Positions 43,063 to 52,287 are shown, numbered from the stretch's first letter. The stretch: DNA of 64,000 nucleotides from Flavobacterium phragmitis (GCF_900112575.1 NZ_FOMH01000008.1:1-64000), one strand, 5' to 3'. Translations and numbers: made by a program. The notes: generated by a model not told the origin, from the sequence alone.

Positions 43063-44394
43063 ATGAAAAAAAATATTACACTGTTGTTGTTTGTATTTTT
43101 GATTGGTTTATATTCAGAAAATGCAACAGCTCAAAAGAAAGAAATCAATTTATCAGATTTAGATAAAAAGCAGGTTATAGATTCATTATCTAAAAAACTG
43201 GAAGAATTTTACATAAGACCCAAAACAATTGGAGAAATCAGTAAAAAACTGAATGAAAATTTAAAAAAAGGAAACTATAAAAATATTTTGCTTCCAAATG
43301 AATTTGCTTCAAAGCTTAGTGCGGATTTAATAGAAGCGAGTAAAGATTTGCATTTTAGGGTTATGTATGAACCTGCTTGGGCAGAAAGCCAGCAAAAAAT
43401 CAAAGAAAAAGAGACACAGGAAAAGATTAAAGCAACAGAATTAATCGAAGCTAAAAAGAAGAATTTTGGCTTTATGCAAGCTAGAATTTTGGAAGGGAAT
43501 ATTGGTTATTTGGAGTTTAATTATTTTGAAGATCCGGCAATTGCAAGTGAAACTGCTGCTTCATTAATGCAATTCCTTAATAATACAGATGCATTATTAA
43601 TTGACTTACGTAAAAATAACGGCGGCGCTATGGAAATGGGACAATTCATCAGCAGTTATTTTTTCTCAAACAAAGAATTACCGCTTTATAAATACTATTA
43701 TTTTGAAGAAAACAGAAAGAAAGTGGAAAGAGAAATGTGGTTATTGCCATCTGTTCCTGGAAAACGATTAGATGCAGTTCCAATTTATATTTTAACAAGT
43801 GGCGGTACTTTTTCTGCCGCCGAATGGATGAGTTATTCTCTTCAAAATTTAAAACGCGTTACTATTGTTGGCGAAAAAACGGCTGGAGGTGCCCATCCTA
43901 TCACCAGAACGGTATTGGCTAACGGCTTTTCTGTAAATATTCCGTTTGGAGAGGTCAAAGACCCAATTACTAATAACGACTTTGAAGGAAAAGGAGTTAT
44001 GCCCGATGTGTTATGTAAAAGTGAAGAAGCGATAAGCACTGCTCATTTATTAGCATTGAAAAATGTATCAGAACAAAATAAAGATAATGCAAATGATCTT
44101 AATTGGTTTGTTCCAGTTGTCAAAAATAGACAGAAACCTTTTGTTATTGATAGTACACTTTTAAAGTCTTATGAGGGTAAATTTGGAAAATCTGAATTGG
44201 TTTTTGAAAATAATAATCTCTATTTTAGGTGGAACAACATCATCACACTTTTGCTGACACCATTGGAATCTGATTTATTTATAGTAGATGGAACTGATGA
44301 TTACCGTATAAAAATTGTTTTCGAAAATAACACAGTTACTGCAATTAAAAGAATCTATCGTGATGGACAGGAAAGAATCTATAAGAAAGATTAA
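43063..44394 (+). CDS. S41-family serine peptidase
   Basis: A 443-residue exported protein with the signal peptide MKKNITLLLFVFLIGLYSEN ending near ATAQ. The N-terminal helical part is Lys-rich (about 25-125), followed by the S41/tail-specific protease core: LLIDLRKNNGGAMEMGQFIS, then ILTSGGTFSAAEWMSYSLQN where the Ser after TF is the expected nucleophile, and VGEKTAGGAHPI. No PDZ domain is obvious between them. A C-terminal domain at about 360-443 resembles a small beta domain. It is transcribed with the MarR regulator, so peptidase level may respond to that regulator's ligand. The target is unknown. Confidence 0.88.
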   Translation: MKKNITLLLFVFLIGLYSENATAQKKEINLSDLDKKQVIDSLSKKLEEFYIRPKTIGEISKKLNENLKKGNYKNILLPNEFASKLSADLIEASKDLHFRVMYEPAWAESQQKIKEKETQEKIKATELIEAKKKNFGFMQARILEGNIGYLEFNYFEDPAIASETAASLMQFLNNTDALLIDLRKNNGGAMEMGQFISSYFFSNKELPLYKYYYFEENRKKVEREMWLLPSVPGKRLDAVPIYILTSGGTFSAAEWMSYSLQNLKRVTIVGEKTAGGAHPITRTVLANGFSVNIPFGEVKDPITNNDFEGKGVMPDVLCKSEEAISTAHLLALKNVSEQNKDNANDLNWFVPVVKNRQKPFVIDSTLLKSYEGKFGKSELVFENNNLYFRWNNIITLLLTPLESDLFIVDGTDDYRIKIVFENNTVTAIKRIYRDGQERIYKKD

Positions 44395-44414
44395 GTACCA
44401 GAATTTTATAAAAC

Positions 44415-44452
44415 AAAAAAACTCCAAGCATTATAAGCTTGGAGTTTTTTTA
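44415..44452. terminator. Bidirectional intrinsic terminator
   Basis: AACTCCAAGC (44420-44429) pairs with GCTTGGAGTT (44437-44446), with A and T runs outside both arms. It ends the S41 peptidase transcript and, on the other strand, overlaps the stop codon of the HxlR gene. Confidence 0.85.
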
Positions 44453-44821
44453 TTTTCCGATAATTTCCTTACGATGTAAAGTGCCCCATTCGTTTAATGC
44501 ACTAATGACTTTGTATAAGGTGTGACTGTGTTCTGTTCTGGCATATTCTACAGTGGGTGGGAATGTATCATAAACAGTTCTTATAACTAATTTGTTTATC
44601 TCCAAATCTTTAAGTTCTTTGGAGAGCATTTTGTCTGTAATTCCGTTTATATCTTTAGAAATTTCCTTAAATCGTTTCGGTCTGTTTGATAAAGCAATCA
44701 AAATTGGGAGTTTCCATCTGCCGCTTAAAACCTCCAAAGCATCTCTTACTGGTAGTAATGCAGCAAGACATTCTTCTGGCTGACAGTCCATTTCTTTTGT
44801 TAATTCGCTTTTTGTTTTCAT
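44450..44821 (-). CDS. HxlR-family transcriptional regulator
   Basis: A 123-residue winged-helix regulator from the ATG at 44821 (MKTKSELTKEMDCQPEECLA). A longer frame from 44938 would run through the palindromic operator and is unlikely. The family core is present: VRDALEVLSGRWKLPILIAL, NRPKRFKEISKDINGITDKM and LSKELKDLEINKLV. Cys13 and Cys18 near the N terminus fit the redox- or electrophile-sensing Cys of this family. It is divergent from an FMN azoreductase, a frequent target of such regulators. A perfect 38-base palindrome lies 11 bases upstream of its start codon. Confidence 0.9.
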   Translation of the reverse strand: MKTKSELTKEMDCQPEECLAALLPVRDALEVLSGRWKLPILIALSNRPKRFKEISKDINGITDKMLSKELKDLEINKLVIRTVYDTFPPTVEYARTEHSHTLYKVISALNEWGTLHRKEIIGK

Positions 44822-44832
44822 ATATATACTGT

Positions 44833-44870
44833 TACTATCCTCAAGGATAGCGCTATCCTTGAGGATAGTA
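44833..44870. promoter_or_regulatory. Perfect 38-base palindromic operator
   Basis: Each half (44833-44851 and 44852-44870) is the reverse complement of the other. Each half is itself a near-palindrome of the type CTATCCT-NN-AGGATAG, so two dimer sites stand side by side. It lies between the HxlR start and the azoreductase promoter and, by the boxes at 44886-44917, inside the HxlR 5' leader. It is most likely the HxlR binding site. Confidence 0.75.
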
Positions 44871-44885
44871 CTATAAAATAGATAG

Positions 44886-44917
44886 CAAATGTAGATAAGT
44901 TTGTATCGTAAAACAAA
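44886..44917 (-). promoter_or_regulatory. Promoter of the HxlR gene
   Basis: On the minus strand TTTG (44914-44917) is followed after 20 bases by TACATTTG (44886-44893), matching the Bacteroidota consensus. On the plus strand TAAGTTTG (44896-44903) is a candidate -7 box for the azoreductase. The two promoters thus overlap, next to the palindromic operator. Confidence 0.55.
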
Positions 44918-44929
44918 CAATAGTAAATT

Positions 44930-45541
44930 ATGAGCCAAAAAATTCTACAAATAATTACAAGTACCAACGGAGAGAACTCTTACAGCAATCAATTGTCCAA
45001 TGCAATTATTGAAAAGTTAGCTGTAATTCATTCTGATACAGAAGTAAAGACACTTGATTTGACTAAAACACCATTACCATATTTAACCAATTCTCATATT
45101 AATGCCGTTTATACACCATTAGAAGCTCATACTCAAGAACAAACAGAAGTCTTAAAGCATTCAGATGATGCGATACAAACGCTATTAGAATCGGACATAA
45201 TTGTAATTGGTGTGCCGTTGTACAATTTTGGAATTCCAGCGGTTTTAAAAGGATGGATTGATCAGGTAGCAAGAGCAGGAAAAACATTTAGTTATGCAGA
45301 TGGAAGTCCGAAAGGTTTGGTCACCAATAAAAAAGTATATCTTTCTATTGCTTCGGGAGCTATATTTTCTGAGGGGCCTTACAAAAGCTATGATTTTTCA
45401 GAATCTTATTTAAGAGCTGTTTTAGGTTTTTTAGGAATGACAGATGTTACAACTTTCCGTGTAGAAGGAACAGCAATTCCAGATTTCGCAGCAAATGCAT
45501 TACCAAAGGCCTTGTCTTCTGTTGAGGAATTTGCTTTTTAG
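44930..45541 (+). CDS. azoR: FMN-dependent NADH azoreductase / quinone reductase
   Basis: A 203-residue flavodoxin-fold enzyme. The N-terminal FMN phosphate loop region is TSTNGENSYSNQLSNAI. The core strand and signature are DIIVIGVPLYNFGIPAVLKG then WIDQVARAGKTFSY, typical of AzoR. The C-terminal FLGMTDVTTFRVEG is also typical. These enzymes reduce quinones and azo compounds with NADH and protect against electrophiles. It is divergent from an HxlR regulator, with overlapping promoters and a large palindrome between them, so regulation by that protein is likely. A strong terminator follows. Confidence 0.92.
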   Translation: MSQKILQIITSTNGENSYSNQLSNAIIEKLAVIHSDTEVKTLDLTKTPLPYLTNSHINAVYTPLEAHTQEQTEVLKHSDDAIQTLLESDIIVIGVPLYNFGIPAVLKGWIDQVARAGKTFSYADGSPKGLVTNKKVYLSIASGAIFSEGPYKSYDFSESYLRAVLGFLGMTDVTTFRVEGTAIPDFAANALPKALSSVEEFAF

Positions 45542-45564
45542 GATTTAGATATTTTTACGTATTT

Positions 45565-45600
45565 AAACCCGACAGGTTTCAAAAACCTGTCGGGTTTCTT
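45565..45600 (+). terminator. Intrinsic terminator after azoR
   Basis: AAACCCGACAGGTT pairs perfectly with AACCTGTCGGGTTT around a short loop, 24 bases after the stop, followed by a T-rich tail (TTTCTTG). Confidence 0.85.
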
Positions 45601-45607
45601 GTGAAAA

Positions 45608-45680
45608 AAAATCTGCTAATTTGCTAAATCTGCGAGAGTAATTTTTGCTCGCAGATTTAGCAGATTCAACAGATTTATAA
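45608..45680. repeat. Single CGCAGATT palindromic unit
   Basis: AATCTGC, GCTAAATCTGCGAG and then CTCGCAGATTTAGC, GCAGATT form an inverted repeat of about 70 bases, one isolated copy of the unit that is arrayed at 6032-7075, 16790-17385 and 56016-56930. Confidence 0.8.
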
Positions 45681-45698
45681 AATTTAATCGACTTTATT

Positions 45699-46976
45699 TT
45701 ATTTTTCAATTATCATGGTGACACCTTGACCACCGGCAGCACAAATAGAAACTAATCCTCTTCCTGAACCTTTTTCATTTAGTAGTTTGGCCATTACACC
45801 AATAATTCGACCTCCAGTTGCCGCAAACGGATGCGCAGCTGCTAAACTGCTTCCTTTTACGTTCAGTTTTTCTCTGTCGATAGTGCCTAACGTTTTCTTT
45901 AGACCGATAGATTCACTGAGTTCTGGGCTTTCCCAAATTTTTAAAGTCGCTAAAACCTGTGCGGCAAAAGCTTCATGAATTTCATAATAATCAAAATCCT
46001 GAAGCGCTAAACCTGCTTTTTCCAGCATTCTAGAAACAGCAAATACAGGAGCCAATAACAAATTCTGCTGATTTTTAACGTATTCTATAGCTGCGATTTC
46101 TGCAAAAGTAATATAAGCCAAAATAGGAAGTCCCTGTTCTTTTGCCCATTCTTCACTGGCTAGCAGAATACAAGAAGCCCCATCTGTAAGAGGAGTAGAG
46201 TTTCCTGCTGTCAAAGTACCATTTACCTTATCGAAAGCGGGTTTTAGTTTGGCTAATTTTTCAATCGTAGAATCTTTTCTTAAGTTATTGTCTTTTTCTA
46301 ATCCGTTAAAAGGAGTAATCATATCATCAAAAAAGCCTTCATCATATGCTTTTGCCATATTCAAATGACTTTTTAATGCGAATTCATCTTGATCTTCTCT
46401 TGAAATTTTATAGTGTTTTGCTGTAATTTCAGTATGACCGCCCATTGAAAGTCCTGTCTGGGATTCTTCATTTTTTGGAACCAACGGACTTAAATCTTTT
46501 GGACGAAGTTTTAAAAAGGTTTTAATTTTTCCACCCAGCGATTTGGCTTGTCTGGCTTCCAACAAAATTTTTCTAAGTTTTTCACTCACGGCAATCGGCA
46601 TATCACTGATGGAGTCTACACCACCAGCAATTCCAGATTCAATTTGTCCTAAAGCAATTTTATTGGCAATATAAACGGCGCTTTCAATTCCTGTATCGCA
46701 TGCTTGCTGCAAATCGCACGCAGGAGTTGCAGGATCAAGGCTTGTTTTCATTACACATTCGCGAATTAAGTTATTGTCGTAGGTGTGTTTTATTACAGCA
46801 CCTCCAGCGACTTCTCCTAATAATTTACCTTTTAGATTGTATTTGTCAATAAGTCCGTTAAGAGCGGCTGTCATCATTTCTTGATTTCCAACATTTGCGT
46901 AAGCGGTATTGGCGCGTGCAAACGGAATTCTATTGTAACCTACAATAGCTACTTTTCTTATTGTATCTTGTTTCAT
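45699..46976 (-). CDS. Acetyl-CoA C-acyltransferase (thiolase)
   Basis: A 425-residue thiolase. The nucleophile lies in QQACDTGIESA (Cys93). The other active-site motifs are EIHEAFAAQ, AAAHPFAATGGR and ICAAGGQGVTM. It condenses or cleaves acyl-CoA, as in fatty-acid beta-oxidation (FadI-like). The length is usual for the FadI branch. It stands alone, with no hydratase/dehydrogenase partner beside it in this window. Whether it serves degradation or synthesis cannot be read from context. Confidence 0.9.
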   Translation of the reverse strand: MKQDTIRKVAIVGYNRIPFARANTAYANVGNQEMMTAALNGLIDKYNLKGKLLGEVAGGAVIKHTYDNNLIRECVMKTSLDPATPACDLQQACDTGIESAVYIANKIALGQIESGIAGGVDSISDMPIAVSEKLRKILLEARQAKSLGGKIKTFLKLRPKDLSPLVPKNEESQTGLSMGGHTEITAKHYKISREDQDEFALKSHLNMAKAYDEGFFDDMITPFNGLEKDNNLRKDSTIEKLAKLKPAFDKVNGTLTAGNSTPLTDGASCILLASEEWAKEQGLPILAYITFAEIAAIEYVKNQQNLLLAPVFAVSRMLEKAGLALQDFDYYEIHEAFAAQVLATLKIWESPELSESIGLKKTLGTIDREKLNVKGSSLAAAHPFAATGGRIIGVMAKLLNEKGSGRGLVSICAAGGQGVTMIIEK

Positions 46977-47159
46977 ATCAGTAAATTATTAGTTAAATCT
47001 GTTTTTGATTTTGGAATATAAAGATAGAAAGAGAATTCGTTATACCGCTTAATGTAGATTAATATTATGATGAAATAACTTTAAAAAATGGTACGTAAAA
47101 GAGTTTTTCGTGTCAAATGCATATAAATTGTTATATTTATTTAGAATGATTAAAAATAA

Positions 47160-47191
47160 TTTGAAAAAGATAAGATTTGAATATACTTTTG
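47160..47191 (+). promoter_or_regulatory. Promoter of the TonB receptor at 47216
   Basis: TTTG (47160-47163) and TACTTTTG (47184-47191) are 20 bases apart and fit the Bacteroidota consensus. The start codon follows 24 bases later. No Fur-like palindrome is obvious, although the region is AT-rich. Confidence 0.55.
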
Positions 47192-47215
47192 GACTTTAAT
47201 TTAAAATAAACCAAA

Positions 47216-49618
47216 ATGAAAATAGTTTTTAATAAAAAAGTGTATTTTTTTGCCTTGCTTTTGACTTCATTTAACATGATGGCACAAGAGTTTGGAAAAG
47301 TGGCAGGAAAAATTACTTTAAGTGGTAATAAGCCCGCAGAAAATATTGCTGTTGCATTAAAAGGAACAAAATATTCAGATGTTACAACAGTTTCTGGTCA
47401 ATATGAAATTACAAGAGTGAAACCGGGTACTTATACAATTGTAATCAGTGGTGTTGGTATTCAGGCATTAGAAGATAAGGTTGTTGTTACTTCACAAAAA
47501 ACTACGAGTAAAAACTTTTCGCTTTCTGAAAGCCAGGAAGATCTTAATGAGGTAGTTATTACAAAAAATAAATATAAACAAGACAAACCTTCAATGTCAC
47601 TGCGTCTTCAGACTCCAGTATTGGAGATTCCTCAAAACGTACAGATTGTTAGTGGTCAAACCTTAAAGGATCAGCAGATTACAAGTATGAGTGATGGAGT
47701 TATTCGTAACGTGAGTGGTGCGGTTCGTTTAGAGCACTGGGGAGATTTGTATACTAATATTACGATGCGTGGTTCTCAAATTCAGGCGTTTAGAAATGGT
47801 TTTAACGTAGTTTCTTCTTATTGGGGACCATTAACTGAAGACATGAGCTTTGTAGATCATATAGAATTTGTAAAAGGACCAGCAGGTTTCATGCTTTCAA
47901 GCGGTGATCCAAGCGGACTTTATAATGTGGTTACTAAAAAACCAACGGGAATAACAAAAGGTGAGGTCAGTGCTATTGTAGGAAGTTATGATTTCTACAG
48001 AGTAAGTTTAGATCTTGATGGGAAATTAGATAAAAAAGGAAAATTATTATATCGTTTTAACGGAGCTGCGCAAAAGAAAGGTTCGTTCCGTCCTTACGAA
48101 CATAATGACCGTTATGTAATTGCACCGGTAATTTCATACCAATTCGATGACAAAACAAAATTGACATTTGAATATAACTTTCAATATGCAAATATGACTG
48201 AGGTTGGTTCTTATTATGTATTTGGACCAAAAGCAGGTGGCTACGCTACTATGCCACGTAATTTTACAATGACAGCACCAGGTTTGCCTGATACCAATAT
48301 TCAAGATCATAGTGGTTATTTACAATTTGAACATAAATTTGATGATAACTGGAAACTAACAGCACAAACTTCTTACTTCAAATATATTCAACAGGGATAC
48401 AGTTCATGGCCATCAGCCGTAGGACCGGCAACGACTGCAAATGGAGATATTGCAAACGGAGAAATTATTAGGAATGTGGGTATCTGGGATGCGGATAGTA
48501 ATATGTTTTTAGGACAGATTTTTGTAAATGGTAAATTTAGTACTGGAGCGGTAAGTCATAAAGTTTTAGGAGGAATAGATTTAGGAGATAAAGATTATGC
48601 TGCAGATTGGGGACAATCTCATGATCTTGATACGGCTGCTAATCCTTTTAATATTTATAACCCAAATTACGGAACTCCATCAAACGGTTTCCCACAATTT
48701 GATCATGATACGCCACTTAGCCAAAGAGTTGTAGGACTTTATGGTACAAAATATGCAGCCGGTTACATTCAGGATGAACTTGGTTTTTTTGATAATAAAT
48801 TAAGATTAACTCTTGCAGCAAGGTATACATGGATTAGCCAGACTAGCAGCTATGAGACAGAACCAAACGAGGACAGCCATATAACACCTCGTGCAGGTTT
48901 AAGTTATTCTATTACTAATGATTTTGCGGTTTACGGATTATATGATCAAGCTTTTACACCTCAATCAGGAGTTGTAAGAGATGGAGAATTAAAACCATTG
49001 ACAGGTAACAACATCGAATTTGGTATCAAAAAAGATTGGTTTGATGGTTCATGGAATACTACCTTATCCGTTTATAATATTATAAAGAAAAATGAATTAA
49101 CATCAGATCCACAGAGTACTCCACAATTTCCAACTAAAATTGTTTTAGGAGAAAAAAGAGCTCAAGGTTTTGAATTTGATTTAAGAGGAAAAATATTTGG
49201 TGGTCTTAACTTGATCGCAAATTATGCCTTTACAGAATCTACTGTCACGAAATCTAATGTAAGTGGAATTAATGTAGGTGATGTTGTTCCCGGATATTCG
49301 AAACATACAGCAAATGCATGGTTGAATTACACTGTTCAATCTGGTAAAATAAAAGGATTAGGAGCTTCAATTGGAGGAACTTTCCTTGATGGGCGTGAGA
49401 CAGATACTTGGAGCGAAGGCCTTGAAAGATTACCTTCTTACTTTAAGTTAGATGGAGGCCTATCTTACGAAATCGGAAAAGTAAAAGTTACGGCAAATGT
49501 ATTTAATATTTTGGATAAATATCTATACAGCGGTTCTTATTATGAGTGGTTGCAAGCTTACTACTGGCAGGCTGAACCGGGAAGAAACTTTAGAGTAGGT
49601 GTAACTTATAAACTCTAA
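47216..49618 (+). CDS. TonB-dependent siderophore receptor
   Basis: An 800-residue outer-membrane receptor. The signal peptide ends at about residue 23 (FNMMAQ). A carboxypeptidase-regulatory-like domain lies at about 25-105 (GKVAGKITLSGNKPAENIAV). The plug at about 125-235 contains EIPQNVQIVSGQTLKDQQIT and IEFVKGPAGFMLSSGDPSGL then YNVVTKKPTG, typical of ferric-siderophore receptors. The barrel ends in NFRVGVTYKL. It has its own promoter and terminator and is not in an operon. Iron-chelate uptake is the likely role; the specific siderophore is unknown. Confidence 0.93.
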   Translation: MKIVFNKKVYFFALLLTSFNMMAQEFGKVAGKITLSGNKPAENIAVALKGTKYSDVTTVSGQYEITRVKPGTYTIVISGVGIQALEDKVVVTSQKTTSKNFSLSESQEDLNEVVITKNKYKQDKPSMSLRLQTPVLEIPQNVQIVSGQTLKDQQITSMSDGVIRNVSGAVRLEHWGDLYTNITMRGSQIQAFRNGFNVVSSYWGPLTEDMSFVDHIEFVKGPAGFMLSSGDPSGLYNVVTKKPTGITKGEVSAIVGSYDFYRVSLDLDGKLDKKGKLLYRFNGAAQKKGSFRPYEHNDRYVIAPVISYQFDDKTKLTFEYNFQYANMTEVGSYYVFGPKAGGYATMPRNFTMTAPGLPDTNIQDHSGYLQFEHKFDDNWKLTAQTSYFKYIQQGYSSWPSAVGPATTANGDIANGEIIRNVGIWDADSNMFLGQIFVNGKFSTGAVSHKVLGGIDLGDKDYAADWGQSHDLDTAANPFNIYNPNYGTPSNGFPQFDHDTPLSQRVVGLYGTKYAAGYIQDELGFFDNKLRLTLAARYTWISQTSSYETEPNEDSHITPRAGLSYSITNDFAVYGLYDQAFTPQSGVVRDGELKPLTGNNIEFGIKKDWFDGSWNTTLSVYNIIKKNELTSDPQSTPQFPTKIVLGEKRAQGFEFDLRGKIFGGLNLIANYAFTESTVTKSNVSGINVGDVVPGYSKHTANAWLNYTVQSGKIKGLGASIGGTFLDGRETDTWSEGLERLPSYFKLDGGLSYEIGKVKVTANVFNILDKYLYSGSYYEWLQAYYWQAEPGRNFRVGVTYKL

Positions 49619-49652
49619 GTAAATTTAGTTTAGCTGAAAAAATACAAAATAC

Positions 49653-49694
49653 AAAAAAGCATCTGTCAATATATATGGCAGATGCTTTTTTTTA
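49653..49694 (+). terminator. Intrinsic terminator after the siderophore receptor
   Basis: AAAAAAGCATCTG pairs with CAGATGCTTTTTT through a stem interrupted by one G-U-type pair, about 35 bases after the stop and followed by eight T. Confidence 0.8.
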
Positions 49695-49833
49695 GGTACA
49701 AAGGTTCAAAGAGGCAAAGCTTCAGAGTTTTTTACCATAAGCAGATAAGATAATTTAACATTAGTCTAAAATGAACTTATATGACTTATATGGTTTAATT
49801 TTCTCTGCGTTTCTACGACTTTGCGAGATTTTT

Positions 49834-50856
49834 TTATCCTCTTTTAATCAACGGAATCAGTTTTGTTCCAATTAATTCTATGGCGCTCATCAATTGTTTA
49901 TGTGTCAATCCTGCGTTGTCCATTTGGAAGGTAAAACGGTCAACGCCTCCAAGTGCTTCACTGTGGCGAAGGATTTTTTCAGCAGCTCTTTCCGGACTTC
50001 CAACAATCAAAACGCCTAAATCGTCGATTAATCCGTCAAATTTACCTTTTGTTACAGGTGGCCAGCCTCTTTCATATCCTAATTTCGTCCACAATTCAGC
50101 ATAACCGGGATAATATTCTTCAATTGCACTTTCTGTTGTTGTTCCAACATAACCAGGCGAGTGTAATCCTACTTTTAATTCATTAGGTTTATAACCTGCC
50201 GCTTTTCCTGCTTCTCTGTATAAATCTATTAATGGTTTAAAACGATGGGTTTGCCCGCCAATAACAGCAACCATTAAAGGAAGACCAAGCGAACCCGCTC
50301 TTATAAAAGATTCTGGCGTTCCGCCCACACCAAGCCAGATTGGCATTTTTTCCTGTAAAGCTCTTGGATAAACTGGCAGATCATTTAGAGCAGGACGAAA
50401 TTTTCCTTCCCAAGTTACAAACTCATTATCTCTAATTTGTAAAAGCAATTCCAGTTTTTCTTTAAAAAGAGCATCATAATCTCTCAAATCATATCCGAAA
50501 AGGGGATAAGCTTCAATAGCAGATCCACGACCAACAACAATTTCCGTTCTTCCTTTCGAAATCAAATCTAGCGTGGCAAAACTTTGATAAACCCGAACAG
50601 GATCGGCTGCGCTTAAAACGGTTACAGCACTTGCTAAACGAATGTTTTTTGTTCTTGCCGCTGCAGCGCTCAAAATAACCGCAGTTGCAGAATCTAGAAA
50701 CTCCTTTTTATGATGTTCTCCAATTCCAAAAACATCAAGACCAGCCTGATCTGCAAATTCGATTCTCTGCAATAACTGCTCCATGGCATCAACACTGCTT
50801 AGCGTGTTGTTATCGCCATACATTGCCGAAGCAAAACTGTCTATTCCTATTTCCAT
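49834..50856 (-). CDS. LLM-class flavin-dependent oxidoreductase
   Basis: A 340-residue luciferase-like TIM-barrel protein. The family features are QRIEFADQAGLDVFGIGEHH near 31-50, TKNIRLASAVTVLSAADPVR, STARTED-type FATLDLISKGRTEIVVGRGS, and MPIWLGVGGTPESFIRAGSL. Such enzymes use reduced FMN to oxygenate or reduce substrates. It is the first gene upstream of nothing else on its strand before 50906, with about 50 bases to the DUF1634 gene, and could be co-transcribed with the TauE pair. The substrate is unknown. Confidence 0.9.
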   Translation of the reverse strand: MEIGIDSFASAMYGDNNTLSSVDAMEQLLQRIEFADQAGLDVFGIGEHHKKEFLDSATAVILSAAAARTKNIRLASAVTVLSAADPVRVYQSFATLDLISKGRTEIVVGRGSAIEAYPLFGYDLRDYDALFKEKLELLLQIRDNEFVTWEGKFRPALNDLPVYPRALQEKMPIWLGVGGTPESFIRAGSLGLPLMVAVIGGQTHRFKPLIDLYREAGKAAGYKPNELKVGLHSPGYVGTTTESAIEEYYPGYAELWTKLGYERGWPPVTKGKFDGLIDDLGVLIVGSPERAAEKILRHSEALGGVDRFTFQMDNAGLTHKQLMSAIELIGTKLIPLIKRG

Positions 50857-50905
50857 AAATGCTATAAAATTTCAATGTCAATATCAATGTAAAATCCACA
50901 ATTCT

Positions 50906-51313
50906 CTAATGAGAAAAACCGAATGAGATACTGATGATGATAATGACAATCACGATTAAAGTAATGCCTACATATAAATAATCTTTCTCCAATAAAAATG
51001 AAAAAAGTGATAGTAAAACACGTAATACCGGAGTTAAAAACAGAAAAATAATCCCTGTAAAGATTAAAGATGCGCCGTCTCCGCTAATGGCTCCGTTGTA
51101 AACTGCAGCGATGACTTCAAATATATTTCGGTCATTTTCTTTAAAAACAGAATAATCTTCAATCTGGCTTCCGTGGTTCATTAAATAAACAATTCCTCCA
51201 ATAAAAGCTACCGATAATGAAATCCAAACGCCATAACGAAGTAAGTTCCCGATGATAGTTTGAAAGTCCTTTTCTCCAAATTTTTCTTCTTGTACCATAT
51301 TAGATTTTTCCAT
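50906..51313 (-). CDS. DUF1634 family membrane protein
   Basis: A 135-residue inner-membrane protein with three hydrophobic helices (about 29-48 GVWISLSVAFIGGIVYLMNH, 78-105 DGASLIFTGIIFLFLTPVLR, 112-132 LYVGITLIVIVIIIISISFG). This is the DUF1634 layout, a family regularly encoded beside TauE/SafE permeases. Its start codon overlaps the end of the TauE/SafE gene by 14 bases, so the two are translationally coupled. It is probably an accessory subunit of that exporter. Confidence 0.85.
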   Translation of the reverse strand: MEKSNMVQEEKFGEKDFQTIIGNLLRYGVWISLSVAFIGGIVYLMNHGSQIEDYSVFKENDRNIFEVIAAVYNGAISGDGASLIFTGIIFLFLTPVLRVLLSLFSFLLEKDYLYVGITLIVIVIIIISISFGFSH

Positions 51314-52136
51314 TTAGTCCGTTATAAATCATATTTACTGCCAAAACAAAAATCAAGCAGGCAAAAAAGATTCTCAATTTTTTCGGGTTTGTTCGTACTA
51401 ATATTTTGGCACCAGCCATAGCTCCAAACAAAACGCCAATTACAACCGGCATACAAATTCCAGGTTCGATATATCCTTTCTGAATATAAATTACAGAGCT
51501 TGCCATTGCGGTAACTCCCATCATAAAATTACTGGTTGTTGTAGATACTTTAAATGGAACACGCATAATATTGTCCATTGCAATTACTTTAAAGGCACCA
51601 GAACCAATTCCGAGTAAACCAGACATCATTCCGGCAACGCCCATCATGCTGAAACCGCCAATCACATTTTTGGTTCCGTATTTAATGATTTCCCCATTAT
51701 GAGCAGGATAAGTTCCATCTAATTTTAGTTTTTTTGCCAATGGACTAGATTCTAAAACGATATGTTCTTCTTTTTTACGAAGCGAATTGATTGCCGAGAA
51801 AATCAATGTTAGTCCAAATAAAACGGCAATAAACGAAGTAGGGGCAACGGTAGAAAGTAATGCACCACAAACTGCACCAATTGTAGTGGCAATTTCAAGA
51901 AAAATTCCCATTCTCATATTCGTAATACCTTCTTTTACATAAGCAGCGGCAGAGCCGGAAGAAGTTGCAATTACCGAAACCAAAGCGGCTCCAATGGCAT
52001 AATGAATATCGACTCCGAGTAGAATAGTAAGAAGGGGAATGATTATAATTCCACCTCCTAAGCCTGATAATGAACCGATAAAGCCTGCTAAAAAAGCACC
52101 TAGAATCATAATCAGGGTAAAGGTAAGTATTGTCAT
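51300..52136 (-). CDS. TauE/SafE-family sulfite/anion exporter
   Basis: A 278-residue polytopic membrane protein. The N-terminal repeat has FLAGFIGSLSGLGGGIIIIP (14-33) and the C-terminal repeat has MMGVAGMMSGLLGIGSGAFK, the two conserved glycine-rich motifs of the family. Around eight membrane helices are predicted by eye. Members export sulfite, sulfoacetate or related anions. It overlaps the DUF1634 gene. No sulfur-metabolism gene is adjacent, so the substrate is open. Confidence 0.9.
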   Translation of the reverse strand: MTILTFTLIMILGAFLAGFIGSLSGLGGGIIIIPLLTILLGVDIHYAIGAALVSVIATSSGSAAAYVKEGITNMRMGIFLEIATTIGAVCGALLSTVAPTSFIAVLFGLTLIFSAINSLRKKEEHIVLESSPLAKKLKLDGTYPAHNGEIIKYGTKNVIGGFSMMGVAGMMSGLLGIGSGAFKVIAMDNIMRVPFKVSTTTSNFMMGVTAMASSVIYIQKGYIEPGICMPVVIGVLFGAMAGAKILVRTNPKKLRIFFACLIFVLAVNMIYNGLNGKI

Positions 52137-52259
52137 TTAAAGTGTGTTTTTGTATTTGCTAATTTACGAATACAAATTTGTTCGAAACAGCTTTATGACC
52201 TTAAATATACCTTAAAAATGTTTGTTGTTTTGGGTTTGTGTTTTTGGGTTGGCTGGAAG

Positions 52260-52287
52260 CTTTGTCAAAGTTTAAACTTTGACAAAG
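52260..52287. terminator. Perfect 28-base palindrome after the DoxX gene
   Basis: The two 14-base halves (CTTTGTCAAAGTTT and its complement) form a perfect palindrome 17 bases beyond the minus-strand stop at 52304. There is no loop-forming spacer or long U-run, so a terminator role is only possible. A degraded relative is at 19501-19532. Confidence 0.4.
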
